Below are positions 42,507 to 54,783 of a DNA stretch of 64,000 nucleotides, piece after piece. The notes beneath the pieces were generated by a model, which saw only the letters and a list, made by a program, of their open reading frames with translations, made no database searches and was not told where the DNA came from. Every line of letters starts with the position of its first letter. Position 1 is the stretch's first letter. Made by a program: the position numbers and the translations under genes. Origin of the DNA: Trileptium ribeirensis (taxonomy: Eukaryota; Nematoda; Enoplea; Enoplida; Thoracostomopsidae); assembly GCA_030248225.1 (NCBI GenBank), contig JASANE010020188.1, forward strand, positions 1-64,000, written 5' to 3'.

Positions 42507-43600
42507 ATGACAGCATTAGCAGAAATTTGCGGTGATATTCAAGCAGCCTTTGCAACGAAACAGGTTACTCTGCTCATCAGCCTGGATCTATCTGCAGCTT
42601 TCGACACAATTCGCCACACAATGATGCTTCAACGACTTAACCACGTAGGTGTCTCCTTCCTCCATGAAGTGGTTCGAATCTTATTTGACAAACAGACAAC
42701 AACGCGTAAAACTTGGGAGAACAATGTCAAAGACTACAGCGTCACGGAGTGGAGTCCCACACGGCAGCGTCATTGGACAAGTCCTTTTCAACATCTTCCT
42801 TGCTCCGGTGATCAAAACCGTGACTGCGGCAGGCTTTAACATTCACAGCTGTGCCTATGACACTTAGATAAATAAATCTTTGGTGACGAATCTCTGATTA
42901 TTAGATCGGTTCAGAATTTCTTTCATCTCCTTGAACACTTAGTTCTGGAGCAACAAATTAAAGATGGACAAATCGAATGCTGGACTAATATATATATTTT
43001 GTCGAAAGAAATGTGCGGGTCCATCGCTAGACTTTGGAGATGAGACAATCAATCCCACTGATACAATAAAGTATTAGGCATTACATTCGACACGAAATTC
43101 ACATTCGCAAAATATATCGCAGAATTAGCAGGACCTTGTACATGGCAGCTACGAGAAATCGGAAGACTTCGAAATCGCCTCGATGTTGATACAACTCATT
43201 GATCAGGGCTTTCATCATGTCTCGAATTAACTATTGTAATGCGCTGTACGGTGATGTACAGTATGTTTACCTTTCGCCACTTCGTCGTTTCTGCACACTC
43301 ATAAACACCGTCCTGAGGCAACTACATTGATTGCCACTAGATCAAAGAATTAAGTACGAGTTACTTCTGCTCATTTACAATGCTTTAAGTTGTGACACCC
43401 TATCTTATATTGCTGATTTGTTAAACCAATCGTGAGCGGCCAATGAGAGAATACTTCGAATCGATGAAAGAAGAAACAATAGTTTTTGGGTTCTGGGACT
43501 ATTTGAATGGAACACCTTACCAACTATTTTACGAAATCTAAACTTTGATTTATCCGAATTCAAATCTAAACTAATAACTCATCTGCTCCCGGCTATTTGA
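42507..43600 (+). pseudogene. CR1/L2-like LINE reverse transcriptase remnant
   Basis: LLISLDLSAAFDTIRHTMML (RT motif A with the first catalytic Asp), then in the next frame WFESYLTNRQQRVKLGRTMS, SGVPHGSVIGQVLFNIFLAP, and CAYDT where YADDT is expected (second catalytic block changed). Further on: VLGITFDTKFTFAKYIAELA, MSRINYCNALYGDVQ, LPLDQRIKYELLLLIYNALS and LSYIADLL, the C-terminal region typical of CR1/L2-type LINEs. About 1.1 kb with shifts. The 5' part with endonuclease is missing, as in 5'-truncated copies. Confidence 0.85.
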
Positions 43601-44499
43601 CGATGAATTTTTGTAGCATCTGACTTCTTCATCGACATTCATACCCAACACTTTTGTCACATTTCTGCGAAAAAGGTGCGTAACAAATGTTTGTATTATT
43701 ATGTGCCCAAATGTTCTTTTGGGAATTGTTTTCTGGCTCTGGTTTGAGAGGAAGTGGATTTAGGCAGTTGACTTTGCTTTATATGAATTTTAATTTGTCC
43801 AACCAGTCGAACGATCTGAAAATGTTTGACACGGTCCGGTTTTCGATATTTCCATTTGACCAGCTGGGACTCAAAATATCTCTATTTCCAAAAATTTTAA
43901 AGGGATTTCTGTCTTTTCTCTTTTTCTCAACCTACGCTATTTTATAAGATGTTGGTCCACACGGATCTCAGCTCAATATGGTGTCAAATTTTAAAATTTT
44001 TGAAACCTTTTCTGCGCATAGTTATGGCCCAAAATATGTAAAATTTTGACTTCTTTGCCAAAAAACTGGACGTAGAATTTTTAAGGTTTGCATAATTTTC
44101 CAGTTTTAGCTGGAATTTCGTGGACTAGCAATATTGCTGAATCCGACCGGTGATGTTACTAGTTTGCAACATAGGCATAATAGCTTATGCATTAAAAATT
44201 TAGTGACTTAGTTATAAATATGTAGCTGTTTATGGCCACTATTTGAATGCATAGTCTATCGCGCGTATTACCACGATTGTGCTTTTTTGACTTTTTAGCA
44301 TTTTTTCAAACTTTAAATAGAAATATCTTCGCGATACAAAAAAATAATTCAAAATTTTGGTTTGATAAGTTTTTCAGAGTTGTACTAAAGTATGAAAATT
44401 AAGTACATATTAATATACTGCTACTAGTAACTCGCCATCGAGGCTGAAACGGAGCGAAACTGGTTTCATCAAGCGGCAATTTTGTGAAATCACCTTGTA
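43601..44499. other. No gene seen
   Basis: AT-rich. An 86-codon frame at 43,687 is phenylalanine-rich and unsupported. Confidence 0.45.
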
Positions 44500-44569
44500 A
44501 CGGGCCTTGTGTTTGATGTATTATATACAACACTAAAACCTATGTAACCCTGAGCACAATCAAAATCCT

Positions 44570-45030
44570 TAAAACCTCGTCGACCATAAACCAGTCGAAA
44601 ACAACTGAAGACCCGCGAAGTATTTGTGCTGTTCTCTAGATAACTGAACAATCGTATTCAGCATATCTAAAACGGCTGTATAAAGTTCTTGATCCATGTA
44701 CGCAATATGTAACCAAACTTCTGAAGGCAGACTATATTGTAGCAATGGGGTTCATTGATTCTAAATCCACTGAAAGCATCTCAAGAGGTACGAAATGATG
44801 ACATTCGACTGTAGATAGACCAACTGTCGTATTCAGCATACCGAGAGACCTATATAGACTATTCTTGATTTCCCTGCAATCAATAAATAAGCAAACAAAT
44901 GAAAATTCACTACATTTTGGAAACCTGTTCGTCGATCGTAAAACCCTTGAAACCCATGAAATGGTATAATATAGTCAATTTTGACTCTAAATATAATAAT
45001 ATTCAGCGGTCTTGATGAACTAATAGACAT
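44570..45030. repeat. Diverged tandem repeat, ~176-bp period
   Basis: CGTATTCAGCAT recurs at 44,653 and 44,829. GTCGACCATAAACC at 44,579 and GTCGATCGTAAAACC at 44,931 are two periods apart. The monomers are old and poorly conserved. Confidence 0.4.
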
Positions 45031-46849
45031 TTATTGTTAGGTAAAACCCGCAACAACGTGCCGATATTTGAAAAATCGCTGTTAGTGGCTAAGGGGCGAC
45101 CAGCCATATTCGGGCCCACAACGGTCCAGGGCATGTTCCCAAAAAATTCGTTGTGAGCAAAGTTGTAGATCTCGACGATTATTCGCTGTGGTCCTCTTTT
45201 CTAGTAAAACCCTTGCGCTAAATATGGGCTTTAAAAAACAGGTACCCGTATTCTCAAATTTGGCAAAATCCTTTAAAACCTGTTTTTCCCATTTTGATAT
45301 TCGACGACGGGGTGCAGCTGACAACGTTTTACTAAACGACAATTCCTAATCACTTTTGCTATAGAATAAAAATTATGAAAATCCAACCACCCGAAGATGA
45401 ATTATACGTGACAGAAACTGACAAAAAATCACGATATTTTCCCTTAGCACCCTAAGTTGAAACTCCGCTCGCTTCGCCCATCTGTTTCAATAAGTTCATA
45501 AACTGCAAAATAAAACTAAGTTTCTGGAACACACCCATGCAAATTCCGCAAATTAACGCACATGTTTTGACGGTATATATTTTTGGCAATAACTAATGAT
45601 ATTTTGTTAACGCCGGCTGCAGTTACAGGACCTCCTTCTGGCTGTTGTGTTAATCCAATTATTCAGCACTTATGATATCTGAGCTAAGTTTATCTTGAAA
45701 TTACGCCTTTCGACGGTTTCAGTATTAACAATTTTGTGCTAAATTTGTTTTCAAATTGTATTCAAGGCTCTTTTATTAACACATTTCAGAGATTTTACTG
45801 TAGAGTATTCAAATTTTTAGCAAATATAATTTCGTTTTATATTATTCGTGCAAACCGAACAATGTGAATGTTCTTTTTGATCGAATATAATGAGTAAAAC
45901 GAAAGTATAAACATGGCATATTGTTTTCATCTCTTGGACCGCAGTTTTAAAACTTTTATTGGCGAACCCCGTCTTAAGTACGTATGTCTCATCGACATTT
46001 AGAAATAAAATTTATTTGTAGTTTGTGGAGACTCTTAATTTTGCAACTATAGTTAGCCAAAAATAGCATTCACTTTGCACAACGGTGCACCAAATATCAA
46101 TTTTGTAAATATTTTAGCAACTGAATTAAAATTCAAATGTGGCGTACGGTGGTTTAGTTGGTCACCGTGTTTTAACATTTTAATGAGTATAAACAATTTG
46201 AACATATTATACAGATATTATCAGTAGTGGTCATTCGACTGTCATTACTTTGAAAATTATAACCAATTATCACTACTTTGAAAATAAGCCGTGCGATGGT
46301 TCAGCGTTGTGTCTGTCTTCGATATTTTAATGGTTGCAGCGATAAACTGAAATAGGGACTCGGGTAAAAATCTGCGTACCACAGGTATTCAGCGTTTTAC
46401 ATGTTTTCGGGGTTTTCGCGAGCGACATAACAAATGCCACAAGAGAGAATTTTTTAAGAAACTTTCCACAATAGTTGTATGCCCTACTTGTTTTCATTAT
46501 TTCTCTGACAGAAATAACAAAATGACACTGTTATGATTGGAAAAGCACATCCCCTAAAACATATTGACTCCCACCTCTGTGATCAAGCCGCGCGTGGGAT
46601 ATCTGAATATCGACATGCACTCAACAGTATCCGTCTGTCACAGAACCGACACATGCATAGTTGCAAAAATTTGAACCAAATAGTCTCAACTACTCCAAAC
46701 CAAATCCATAAATTATAACAGCGAAACATACACGAATATTGATTCAAAATATTGCTTCTGGCCATGATATGGGTGGAACGATGATATAAAAACCTAAGGT
46801 ATAGTCGAATAGTATAATTGCAAGTATAGCTTACAGCCTATAGGGACAC
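45031..46849. other. No gene supported
   Basis: An 86-codon minus frame (45,082-45,342) is basic and has no splice or motif support. The rest is AT-rich. Confidence 0.4.
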
Positions 46850-47440
46850 CCACTGGTAAAATATAAACTAAATGCCGTCCATCATCCTCACCCATCAGCA
46901 ACAGCAATGCCCGCACTCAATTATTCTATTTCTTAGATAGTATGGGTTAGATACTAGGCCAATTGTTGCATACCCTTGTGCCATGTATTGTGGAAATTTT
47001 ATCACACCAATTTAGCGGTTACTTACTATGTTATAGATGGAAACCATAATATTCGACTTGAACTTGGTGTAAAACTGGGAGTTCATTAACCGTTGCTTAT
47101 GAAGAAGGAGAAGTGATGCTTTTAATCGTATGTGCCGATCTTTAATCGCTATTTATGGTAAAAAAATATGGATATTCGCACATCCGTTCATGAGCTATAG
47201 TGGCTTTTGCAGTAAAGCTGTGTGTTAACGCAGCAACCAAGTAACGAGAATCTAATAGCTCTTATTTCCAATTTGAGACGTTTTAATATGTACTTGCAGT
47301 GGCTTGTGGTTTAATCTATTTATCATTCCTTGGTAACGGCTACCATTACCTACAACTTGCAGTAAAGTGTCGATGGGACCAACTTTGATTTCAACCATTA
47401 GAAGGGTCAAACATTCATTTTGTCGAATCAACCTTTGGTA
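46850..47440 (+). repeat. Old dispersed repeat or duplication, copy 1
   Basis: Collinear with 50,270-50,920: AAATGCCGTCCATCATCCTC against AAATACCGTCCGTCGTCCTC, then TGTATTGTGGAAATTTT against TGTACTGTGAAAATTTT, and CACCATTACCTACAACTTG-type words near the end. Non-coding in both copies. Confidence 0.6.
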
Positions 47441-48119
47441 TTATATTACCTTACGTAAACTCAACGATTCTCCAATACAGATTAGTTTGGTGGTGAGCAA
47501 ATCTTACTACATTAGTTAACGGTGTGACATTATTTTTAATATCAGAATTTAGCTAAATTTTTTATTTCGTTATTTTATTTCAATTGAATTCGCATTTTTC
47601 CTGCCAGCAAGGCTTCTTCGGTAATGGATTAGTGTTGTAATATTTAATAAAACTGCAAATATTTATCAATATGTCTAAACACTGACTGAAATTTCTCAGT
47701 TTCTATATTTAGTTTCTGAAATTAGTTGCGTACATGGCTACGTTAGCGTAAAACGCTTTTGGAGCATCACATCTGGGTGTCTAATATGTTTACTTATGGT
47801 CACTTGTGTAGCCACCAAGACGCTAAGTTTTACATTGGTAACACTCGCTATGATAAATTTACATATTTCTTTGGCAACGCCCCAGTTTTAGGTCAATTTG
47901 TCAGAATAAACAGATGTGCGGACACGGTGGTTAAACATATAAAAAGCCTAGAAAAGATAATTAAATAGTTTGACGTCATACTTTTTGGAAATGTCAATCT
48001 TATCAAAATTCAGATAATTCTAAAGACAAGTCATCTTGCTAGTGTCATATTATGCAAACAATGTAGGTTCGGTTAACTGAACAGCAAAGCAATAATACCA
48101 AATTCAACATAATAACTAA
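47441..48119. other. No gene supported
   Basis: A 69-codon frame at 47,759-47,968 (HIWVSNMFTYGHLCSHQDAK) could be an exon but lacks clear splice sites. Confidence 0.35.
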
Positions 48120-48260
48120 TTATATGACAGCTCGTTAATTAGTAAAATTTTAACTCAGTGTTACCGCATAGAGTTGGCCAATTGAATAAATCATATGACG
48201 GTTTAATTAGTAAAAGTTTTAGCCCAATGTTGCTTCTTGGAATAGTCCAATTTCCATAAC
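48120..48260. repeat. Tandem dimer, ~72 bp
   Basis: TATATGACAGCTCGTTAATTAGTAAAA at 48,121 recurs, changed, at 48,191 (CATATGACGG..TTAATTAGTAAAAG), each followed by TTTTA-C-CA-TGTT. Confidence 0.7.
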
Positions 48261-50269
48261 CTCATGAATTAATATATATTTAAACTCTGCGTGGTTGTAT
48301 ATTCATGGTGTTAACTAACTTAAGAACTGACTGGATTAGAAACCGCAGTCGGGTCGGGTGTAGGTCGTGTTGGGCCTTTTCATAGACCGTTCTCGGGCCG
48401 TCGGGATAATTTGGGTCCATCGATGATCCATATTAATGTCGTCGCACAACGTATTCTATCTGCTCACCGTACAGAATTTTGCGCAATCCCAACCGAAGCT
48501 TTGGGAAACCAAGCTGTGATTAATGAGATTGCTTAATAAATGATGTACGGTCTCTAAAAATGTGCTGAGACCGTTGGTGATCACTTCCGTTTCATGTAGA
48601 TAGAATACTAATGTCGTAGAAAACAGTGAAACTGGAATGAAATCAATTGGTTACATTTTGTCAACCAATGACATTCTGCGTTTTGTTTAAGTTTTTTAAC
48701 TGCGATTTTTCAAGTTTTTACTAAAACTAACAATTGTATGTATCAGTGTCTAATTTCGAGAGCTGCAAAACACCAAGATTATGTGAGAAATGAATGAGAT
48801 TATAATAAACTGAGGAAAAATAGACGAGCAAAAATGTCTATTTTGTGTATCCACGAACTACTCTGACAACAAGCTTGGTTTGTGTTAATCATGTCATGCT
48901 AATGTTAATGCTAATGCAATGTAAAGCATGCTTTTGCCCCTTAAATATATAAAAATTATTTTACCTCAAGATTACTGATCCACAAGAACAAAAAGTTTGC
49001 GTCCTTTAAAAACGCCTTAACTTTTCCGTGAAACATGTAAAATGGCGACTGATTATGGTTTTAGACAAGTGTTATAACGTTTAATGCTGCTCATCGTTAG
49101 CTGGAATCTTTAAAAATTCATAAATCTTTAAATGGTGCAAATCCTTAAAACTGGTGCTTTAATTTCGTCATAGTACCTATTGAAATCCGACACACCACAA
49201 GCACATTCTAAAAATTCATTTTTCTAGATTGTGTTGCCTGGGTTCCATTGTTTGTGAGTGTAGAAATTTGAGTAATTCTCAAAAGCATAGCAGATTTTCT
49301 GTCTTCTGTAGAAAATTCAACTCTTTTTCCACCTAATGTGAGCGCATAAACAAATCCGAATCTGTCATGACAATAATTAAATTTTTGGTAAAATCAGTAA
49401 AATTTATCAAACGCTTTTAAAATTTAAAACGGAACTTTGATTAGCATTACAGCTAAATTTTAAATCTGACTTGTTTGCGACGTCGCAATTGCTTCAAATT
49501 TACGTGTGAACAAAGTGAGAATACAAATATAAGGTTGATACGCATTAAGCAACAGCTTTCCTGGAAGTATGAATTTAGCCAAAATTTTGTTTGAACATAC
49601 AGTAGAGTTTCTTGCACTTGTTTTGGATTTTTCGAATTTTTGGTTGGTGAAACTTGAACCAAACTCCGTATCTTTTCTGTGAAATGCTTTTGAAAACAGG
49701 ATTGTTGGTATAGTCACTTTTAGTTTATTCTCTCTTCTTAAATAATATAGAGTATCAAAAATATATTAGATGGATTTGTGAACATTTTATCCGAACATAA
49801 GGTTTTAATCAAGTTTTGTCACAAAAACGTTGCTTGATGATGCGTTACTCACCCTATGGTCATTTCTATATCTCTTAGTATATTTTGTGATGACCTTACT
49901 AACCCACATGGAGATGGCGTTTAATGTATTTCCAGTAGTAGTGCGCTGGATATGTAATTTATTATATGCCAAACACTGAACTAGATGCTGTGCTGACGTT
50001 GGGTTCCGAACTATTGCTTTTATATATTTTCTACCCAGATCAAGCTATGAATAATATTTAGGTCAAACGAAACAGGTATCTAATAACCTCATTCACTAGA
50101 TATCATTCACTAATAGCTGAACCTTAAGGAACTCGGAGTATTTTTTGGAAAGATACATACGATAGCAGCAACATTACTTCGGTTCTGGTGCGAAAAATAT
50201 TTCTAGCCACCATTTTGTAGCCATAATATATGAATATTGAGGTGAATTAAACATACTATTGTCACAAAA
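48261..50269. other. No gene seen
   Basis: AT-rich. A GC-richer patch at 48,340-48,500 has no sustained reading frame. Confidence 0.45.
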
Positions 50270-50920
50270 AGAACACATGTTAAAATACCGTCCGTCGTCC
50301 TCAAACTGTAGTAACAACAGCAATACTAACGCAATTTTGGCTAGAAATTGTTGTTTTCACTCTGTGCTAAAAAGGCCATAGATTAGAAGTCTGGCGTGCG
50401 GTTGCTATAGCACAGGTCACCTGTACTGTGAAAATTTTTTATGCATCAGTGTAGCGGGTACCATATTACAGATGCAAACAACAAAGTTCGACATGATTTT
50501 GGTCTAAAACGTCGTTTCTTCAATTCCAGCTCTTGAAAAGAGACAGATACAGAGAATTTCGATTACCATTCGACCATATTCGACATGTAAATGGATAACA
50601 TTAATCAATGGTAAAGTAATAACATTTACTCACAAGTCCGTTCCTCAGACATATCCGACGTTGCAACAAAATTCTGATTTGCCACGGTAACCTAAAAATT
50701 AGATGATATATCTTTATCACAAAAATTTGCATCTATTGGCTTTAAATTTAGCTCATTTTATGTTTGCTTAGAGTAGTATCTGCCGCAATATGGTAATGCT
50801 TGCTACGTGACAGTCACCATTACCTACGACTTGGAAGAACATTTGGATTCTTCTGTCTTTGAGTTCAGAAACTAAAAGGGCCATACCAACTTTTTACCGA
50901 TTTAATGTACGGTATTTCCT
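50270..50920 (+). repeat. Old dispersed repeat or duplication, copy 2
   Basis: Direct-orientation partner of 46,850-47,440, roughly 3.4 kb apart, moderately diverged and with indels. Confidence 0.6.
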
Positions 50921-53441
50921 GGGGTAAACCCGATACACCAGAATTACTTTGCGCAGAATTCGATACCTTCATTTACATCATATTTTAGAATTAAAAATCC
51001 CATGGCAGAAAATGACCTAAAAACTTTCCATAAGTTTCCAACCAATTTTCGAGATTTATTATTCACAATTTTAAAATAAAATTAGAACTTTGGGCAGCGC
51101 GTTCGACTTATTACATTGTGTAACGAAAATCTAAGATGCCAAGTCTCGCACATCACGCTAACGAATTAAAGAAATGCCAAAATTGATAATAATTGGTTTC
51201 CAAACTAAAACATTTCAGCTCGCCACATTGTGTCAGAGCCTGCAACGACCTATCCATGTAGGATTAGAACGTTGAAAAACAGATATGTAACGGTAAAATC
51301 TACCGTTCACCTCAAACAAACACCAAACTAGCTAAGTCAAAATTTTGAAAGTTTTACTTGTTCAAGGTCTTTTCAACTTTGATTCCTGTGTCTTTAAGCT
51401 CGAAAACAGCTTCAGGCTATTCTGACAGCAAACTATACCGCGTAGCATGAAATTATGTACAGTAGTGACATTTTGAGCACAGTGTAAATTAATAAAGTGA
51501 TTAATTGGCGTTATTTTTATACGTTGCCACAATAATGTGGAAATCGTATCTATCGGGTGATGGATTAAGGTTATCAAAGACAGTCAAAAAAAATTTATCA
51601 TTTCAAAACTGCATTATTTATTTTATTTGAAGTAACAAGCCAAAAATGTTTATTTTTAGAACGTTATTTTTTTACCCGAACCAAGTCTTTCACATTTTCT
51701 CAGAACCGAAACTCGATCTCCGCTTCTCAAAGATTATAATTATGGAAAGGAATGAAATATTAAGGCTGAGATAACAATTTGAATATTACACTCATAGTAC
51801 ACTGGCATAGCACCAAGCATTAGTAAATAAATGTTACATAGGTGGATCTAGTTTTACAAGATCAAACCTTGAGCTCTTTAGGTGAATAAACACCTGTAAT
51901 TCGGAGAAGCATCTGCTCCAATAAGGAGCAGTAATATCTAGAGGACGAAAAGATTCCCAGTAGGCTTGTCAATTCACCTGAAAATATTATGTGTGCAGTA
52001 CTGTGATTTTTATGCATAAATACAAAAATCCAGATTTGGAAATTGTTTGCAATTTATAATCGTTGGCGTGTTGTCCTAAGTCAATACAAACATTAATTCA
52101 GACTTTGCTATGATCCCTAATTCGTTCCACTTGTGATACATAATTGATACTTCACCACTCAACCACGTAGGATCCCATAGCAACCATGCGCTAAGAGTAT
52201 TTTAAATATCCTGAGTACCTACACTTGCAAAATGGGCCAATTTTGGTTTTTTACTACGAGCTATAACTGCATTCAACTGTGAGCAGTATTACTGCTTGTC
52301 TGTGACCATGACAACTCATCTCCCAATGCACAGAATTTTGATTTTTATTAGACGCGTAATTCTATCGAACTTTCCCTTTTGTACACCTTGATATCTACTG
52401 CCATTTTTCTGAATTTTCTAACTTTTACTAGGTATAGGTGTAGCCATTCTTACTACTTGGAAGTGATACAATGTTTTTGGATTATTAATCAAGTTAATCC
52501 AGCGTCAATTTTATTGATTCAAGCCGTTCATAAGTGTGTTACTTTCCTCCTAGACGTTTTCAGAGGATGAAATTATCCGGTTTGCAGAAAACATAGTCAA
52601 ATTTTATATTTTATTTAGTTGAATTTTGTTCTTTAATGAATAGTAGAATGGAATGGTTTTGTAGGTGTGATGGATTGCTGAATAGGATGGATGCAATATG
52701 GATATAAAGAAACATTTTGTGAGAAACGATGGTTAAATTTTACTTTTTCGAATTAGTTGTACCTGTAAAAGTAGCATGGAATGGACTCATACGTATTAGA
52801 AATTCCCGATTTGAATTAAATTTCAGCACAAGACGTTAACAATGTTTAAAAGTCTATATATGTTGGCAAATTTTAGTTCTAACTGAACAGTCCGAAATTT
52901 ACTTCTGGTTTGGGGCTTTTGAAATATGCAGTCCAACGATACCTGCGCATCATCTAGTAATTATGGCGCAAATACTAATGACCCTGCTAACTGTGAGATA
53001 AAAACATGGATTGCTATTTTATTTTGTTAACGTAGAGTTTGCTTTTTTATTTGCAAAATTTCAAAATGACAGCAGCGAAAACCACGACGGAATAATGAGC
53101 GACTTTGTTCTGGATTAAAACTTCCAGTAATATCTATTTTCTGCGTCGAGCATCTATTTCTGCGTTGTGCCTATTTTAAAGTTTTATCATAAGGCGGTTA
53201 TCAATAGTACTTGACATAATTTTTTCGGTGACACTCAAGATTGAAGCATTCTTATTTATTCTGCCATTTTTAGCTTACATATATTTGTATTTTCTGCACT
53301 GCGAATTTTAGAAGTATAAATTTACAATTAACCGAATAATTTATACGTACAGTTTTTTCAATTTTACTCGGAAATTATCCTCCTCAGCATAAGAAAAACA
53401 GGATTTTTCTGACATTTGGCGACGTTTTGCTTGCTTAAATA
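50921..53441. other. No gene seen; upstream of the next gene
   Basis: AT-rich with short frames only. The last ~100 bases contain stops in the frame of the next gene, and no clear promoter element is visible. Confidence 0.5.
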
Positions 53442-53915
53442 ATGCTCGCGAATCATCGTACCAGCAATAAATTCAGATATTTAAAAACCACCGATGCGTA
53501 CTATTCGACGTCAAGCCACATTTTTGTCGTGTCGACTCCAACGTTTTCTGTCAAAAATCGCAGCTCATTGTTTGCAGTAGTACTGCTAATTGTCATTTTT
53601 TCATCGGTAATCGGCTCAAGCAAAGCTGCAACAGAATACAAACAGCTAACACCGGAAGAGCAATTGGCTCGTCAGACCGAAGCATTGAAAGAACAGCAAC
53701 AACAGCAACAAGAGCGACGCCTAATTGTCTACACGTTTACGACTAAACCGAGTGCTACGTTTCTTAGACGCGAGCGTGAGAAAATCCTTCGAATGCTTGG
53801 AATTGTAGAAATCACACAGGCGCCACCTTCGACATCGGCAGCGCCAGACATGGAGGATACGAGTATGTTTGATGAAGAAGCAAGTGGTGAATCGACGAAC
53901 AATATGAATTATTGA
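53442..53915 (+). CDS. 157-aa secreted or single-pass membrane protein, unknown
   Basis: The ATG at 53,442 is preceded in frame by TAA. The N-terminal 42 residues are polar, followed by a strong hydrophobic segment (residues 43-62, LFAVVLLIVIFSSVIGSSKA), so the protein is a signal-anchor type or has an unusually long signal peptide. Then come EYKQLTPEEQLARQTEALKE, a Gln run, TFTTKPSATFLRREREKILR and MLGIVEITQAPP, and a Ser/Glu-rich acidic tail. The FLRREREKILRMLGI stretch resembles helices in TGF-beta-type propeptides, but no mature domain follows. A GTATGT at about 53,861 could be a splice donor, in which case this is only a first exon. An AATAAA at 54,313 fits the unspliced form. The gene converges on the minus-strand gene beyond. 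Confidence 0.6.
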   Translation: MLANHRTSNKFRYLKTTDAYYSTSSHIFVVSTPTFSVKNRSSLFAVVLLIVIFSSVIGSSKAATEYKQLTPEEQLARQTEALKEQQQQQQERRLIVYTFTTKPSATFLRREREKILRMLGIVEITQAPPSTSAAPDMEDTSMFDEEASGESTNNMNY

Positions 53916-54312
53916 TAATGGTTGTCGATATAGTGACACAGAGGTTGCGACAGGATGGCTGAAGAGTATTTTGTAAATAATTTGATGTCGAAGTCGAAGT
54001 GTGAATAGCTCTGAAATGGCCTAAACCACTTACTATTTCTATAAAATTTGGGGCCAAGCTAAATGGCAGGCAGCAGAAATGAACAGCCAGTCTAGACTTG
54101 CTGCGTGCAGTTATTTTGATGCTTTGGAATACACGTTGTGGCTGTCAAAAGTATAATTGAAATGTATTGTGCCTTGATGACTGGAGCTCGTAAAACATGT
54201 GGTTTAAGCCTCCCAATTTTACACGACAAAAGCTAAACTGTACCTAAATTGGGCGCATTAATTGGTTAAATGAGCTAAGTTATTAATCTTGTGCATTTAT
54301 GTTTCGTTTTAT

Positions 54313-54318
54313 AATAAA
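54313..54318 (+). terminator. Poly(A) signal of the 53.4-kb gene
   Basis: AATAAA about 400 bases after the stop codon, the first canonical signal downstream. Confidence 0.5.
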
Positions 54319-54386
54319 CGGATGCTAAGTTTGTAACTTCATGGACACTTGAGCGTATGGCCCAATATACTCCAAAATATTTGAAA

Positions 54387-54392
54387 TTTATT
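54387..54392 (-). terminator. Poly(A) signal of the minus-strand cysteine-rich gene
   Basis: Minus-strand AATAAA about 390 bases after the TAG at 54,784. The two convergent genes would end within about 100 bases of each other. Confidence 0.4.
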
Positions 54393-54783
54393 AAAATTAT
54401 GATTCATTATAGCACCAATTATGATTCATTAAAGGACCTAACACGATAAAATTTTTATAAATAGCCAAACACAAGATGTAAAAACGTTGCACACAGCTCA
54501 ACGAGAATATCTATATTAAGAATATCCCCCATTATTCTTCAAGTGAAACGTCCTGAATTGCGGTGAAAGCCGGCTAGGCTAATACAGGAGGAGGGTACAT
54601 TTTCGATGGCGCTCCCCTTAAAGTCAAACGCTGAAAATTTCGGGTGTAATGAACCAGCTTGTTTTCAGTTTTTCTCATTAAAGGAAATATTTGATCGGTT
54701 TGCTCACTGTGACACTTTGGCTTCAACTTGCGATATTTTTCAGTAAAAGAACCTTAAAACATTAAAATAAAAATTTTCGAAAT

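Noticed and set aside
53861..53915. Treating the 157-codon gene as a TGF-beta-family precursor
   Set aside because: Only a short helix resembles the propeptide; no cysteine-knot domain follows in any frame nearby.
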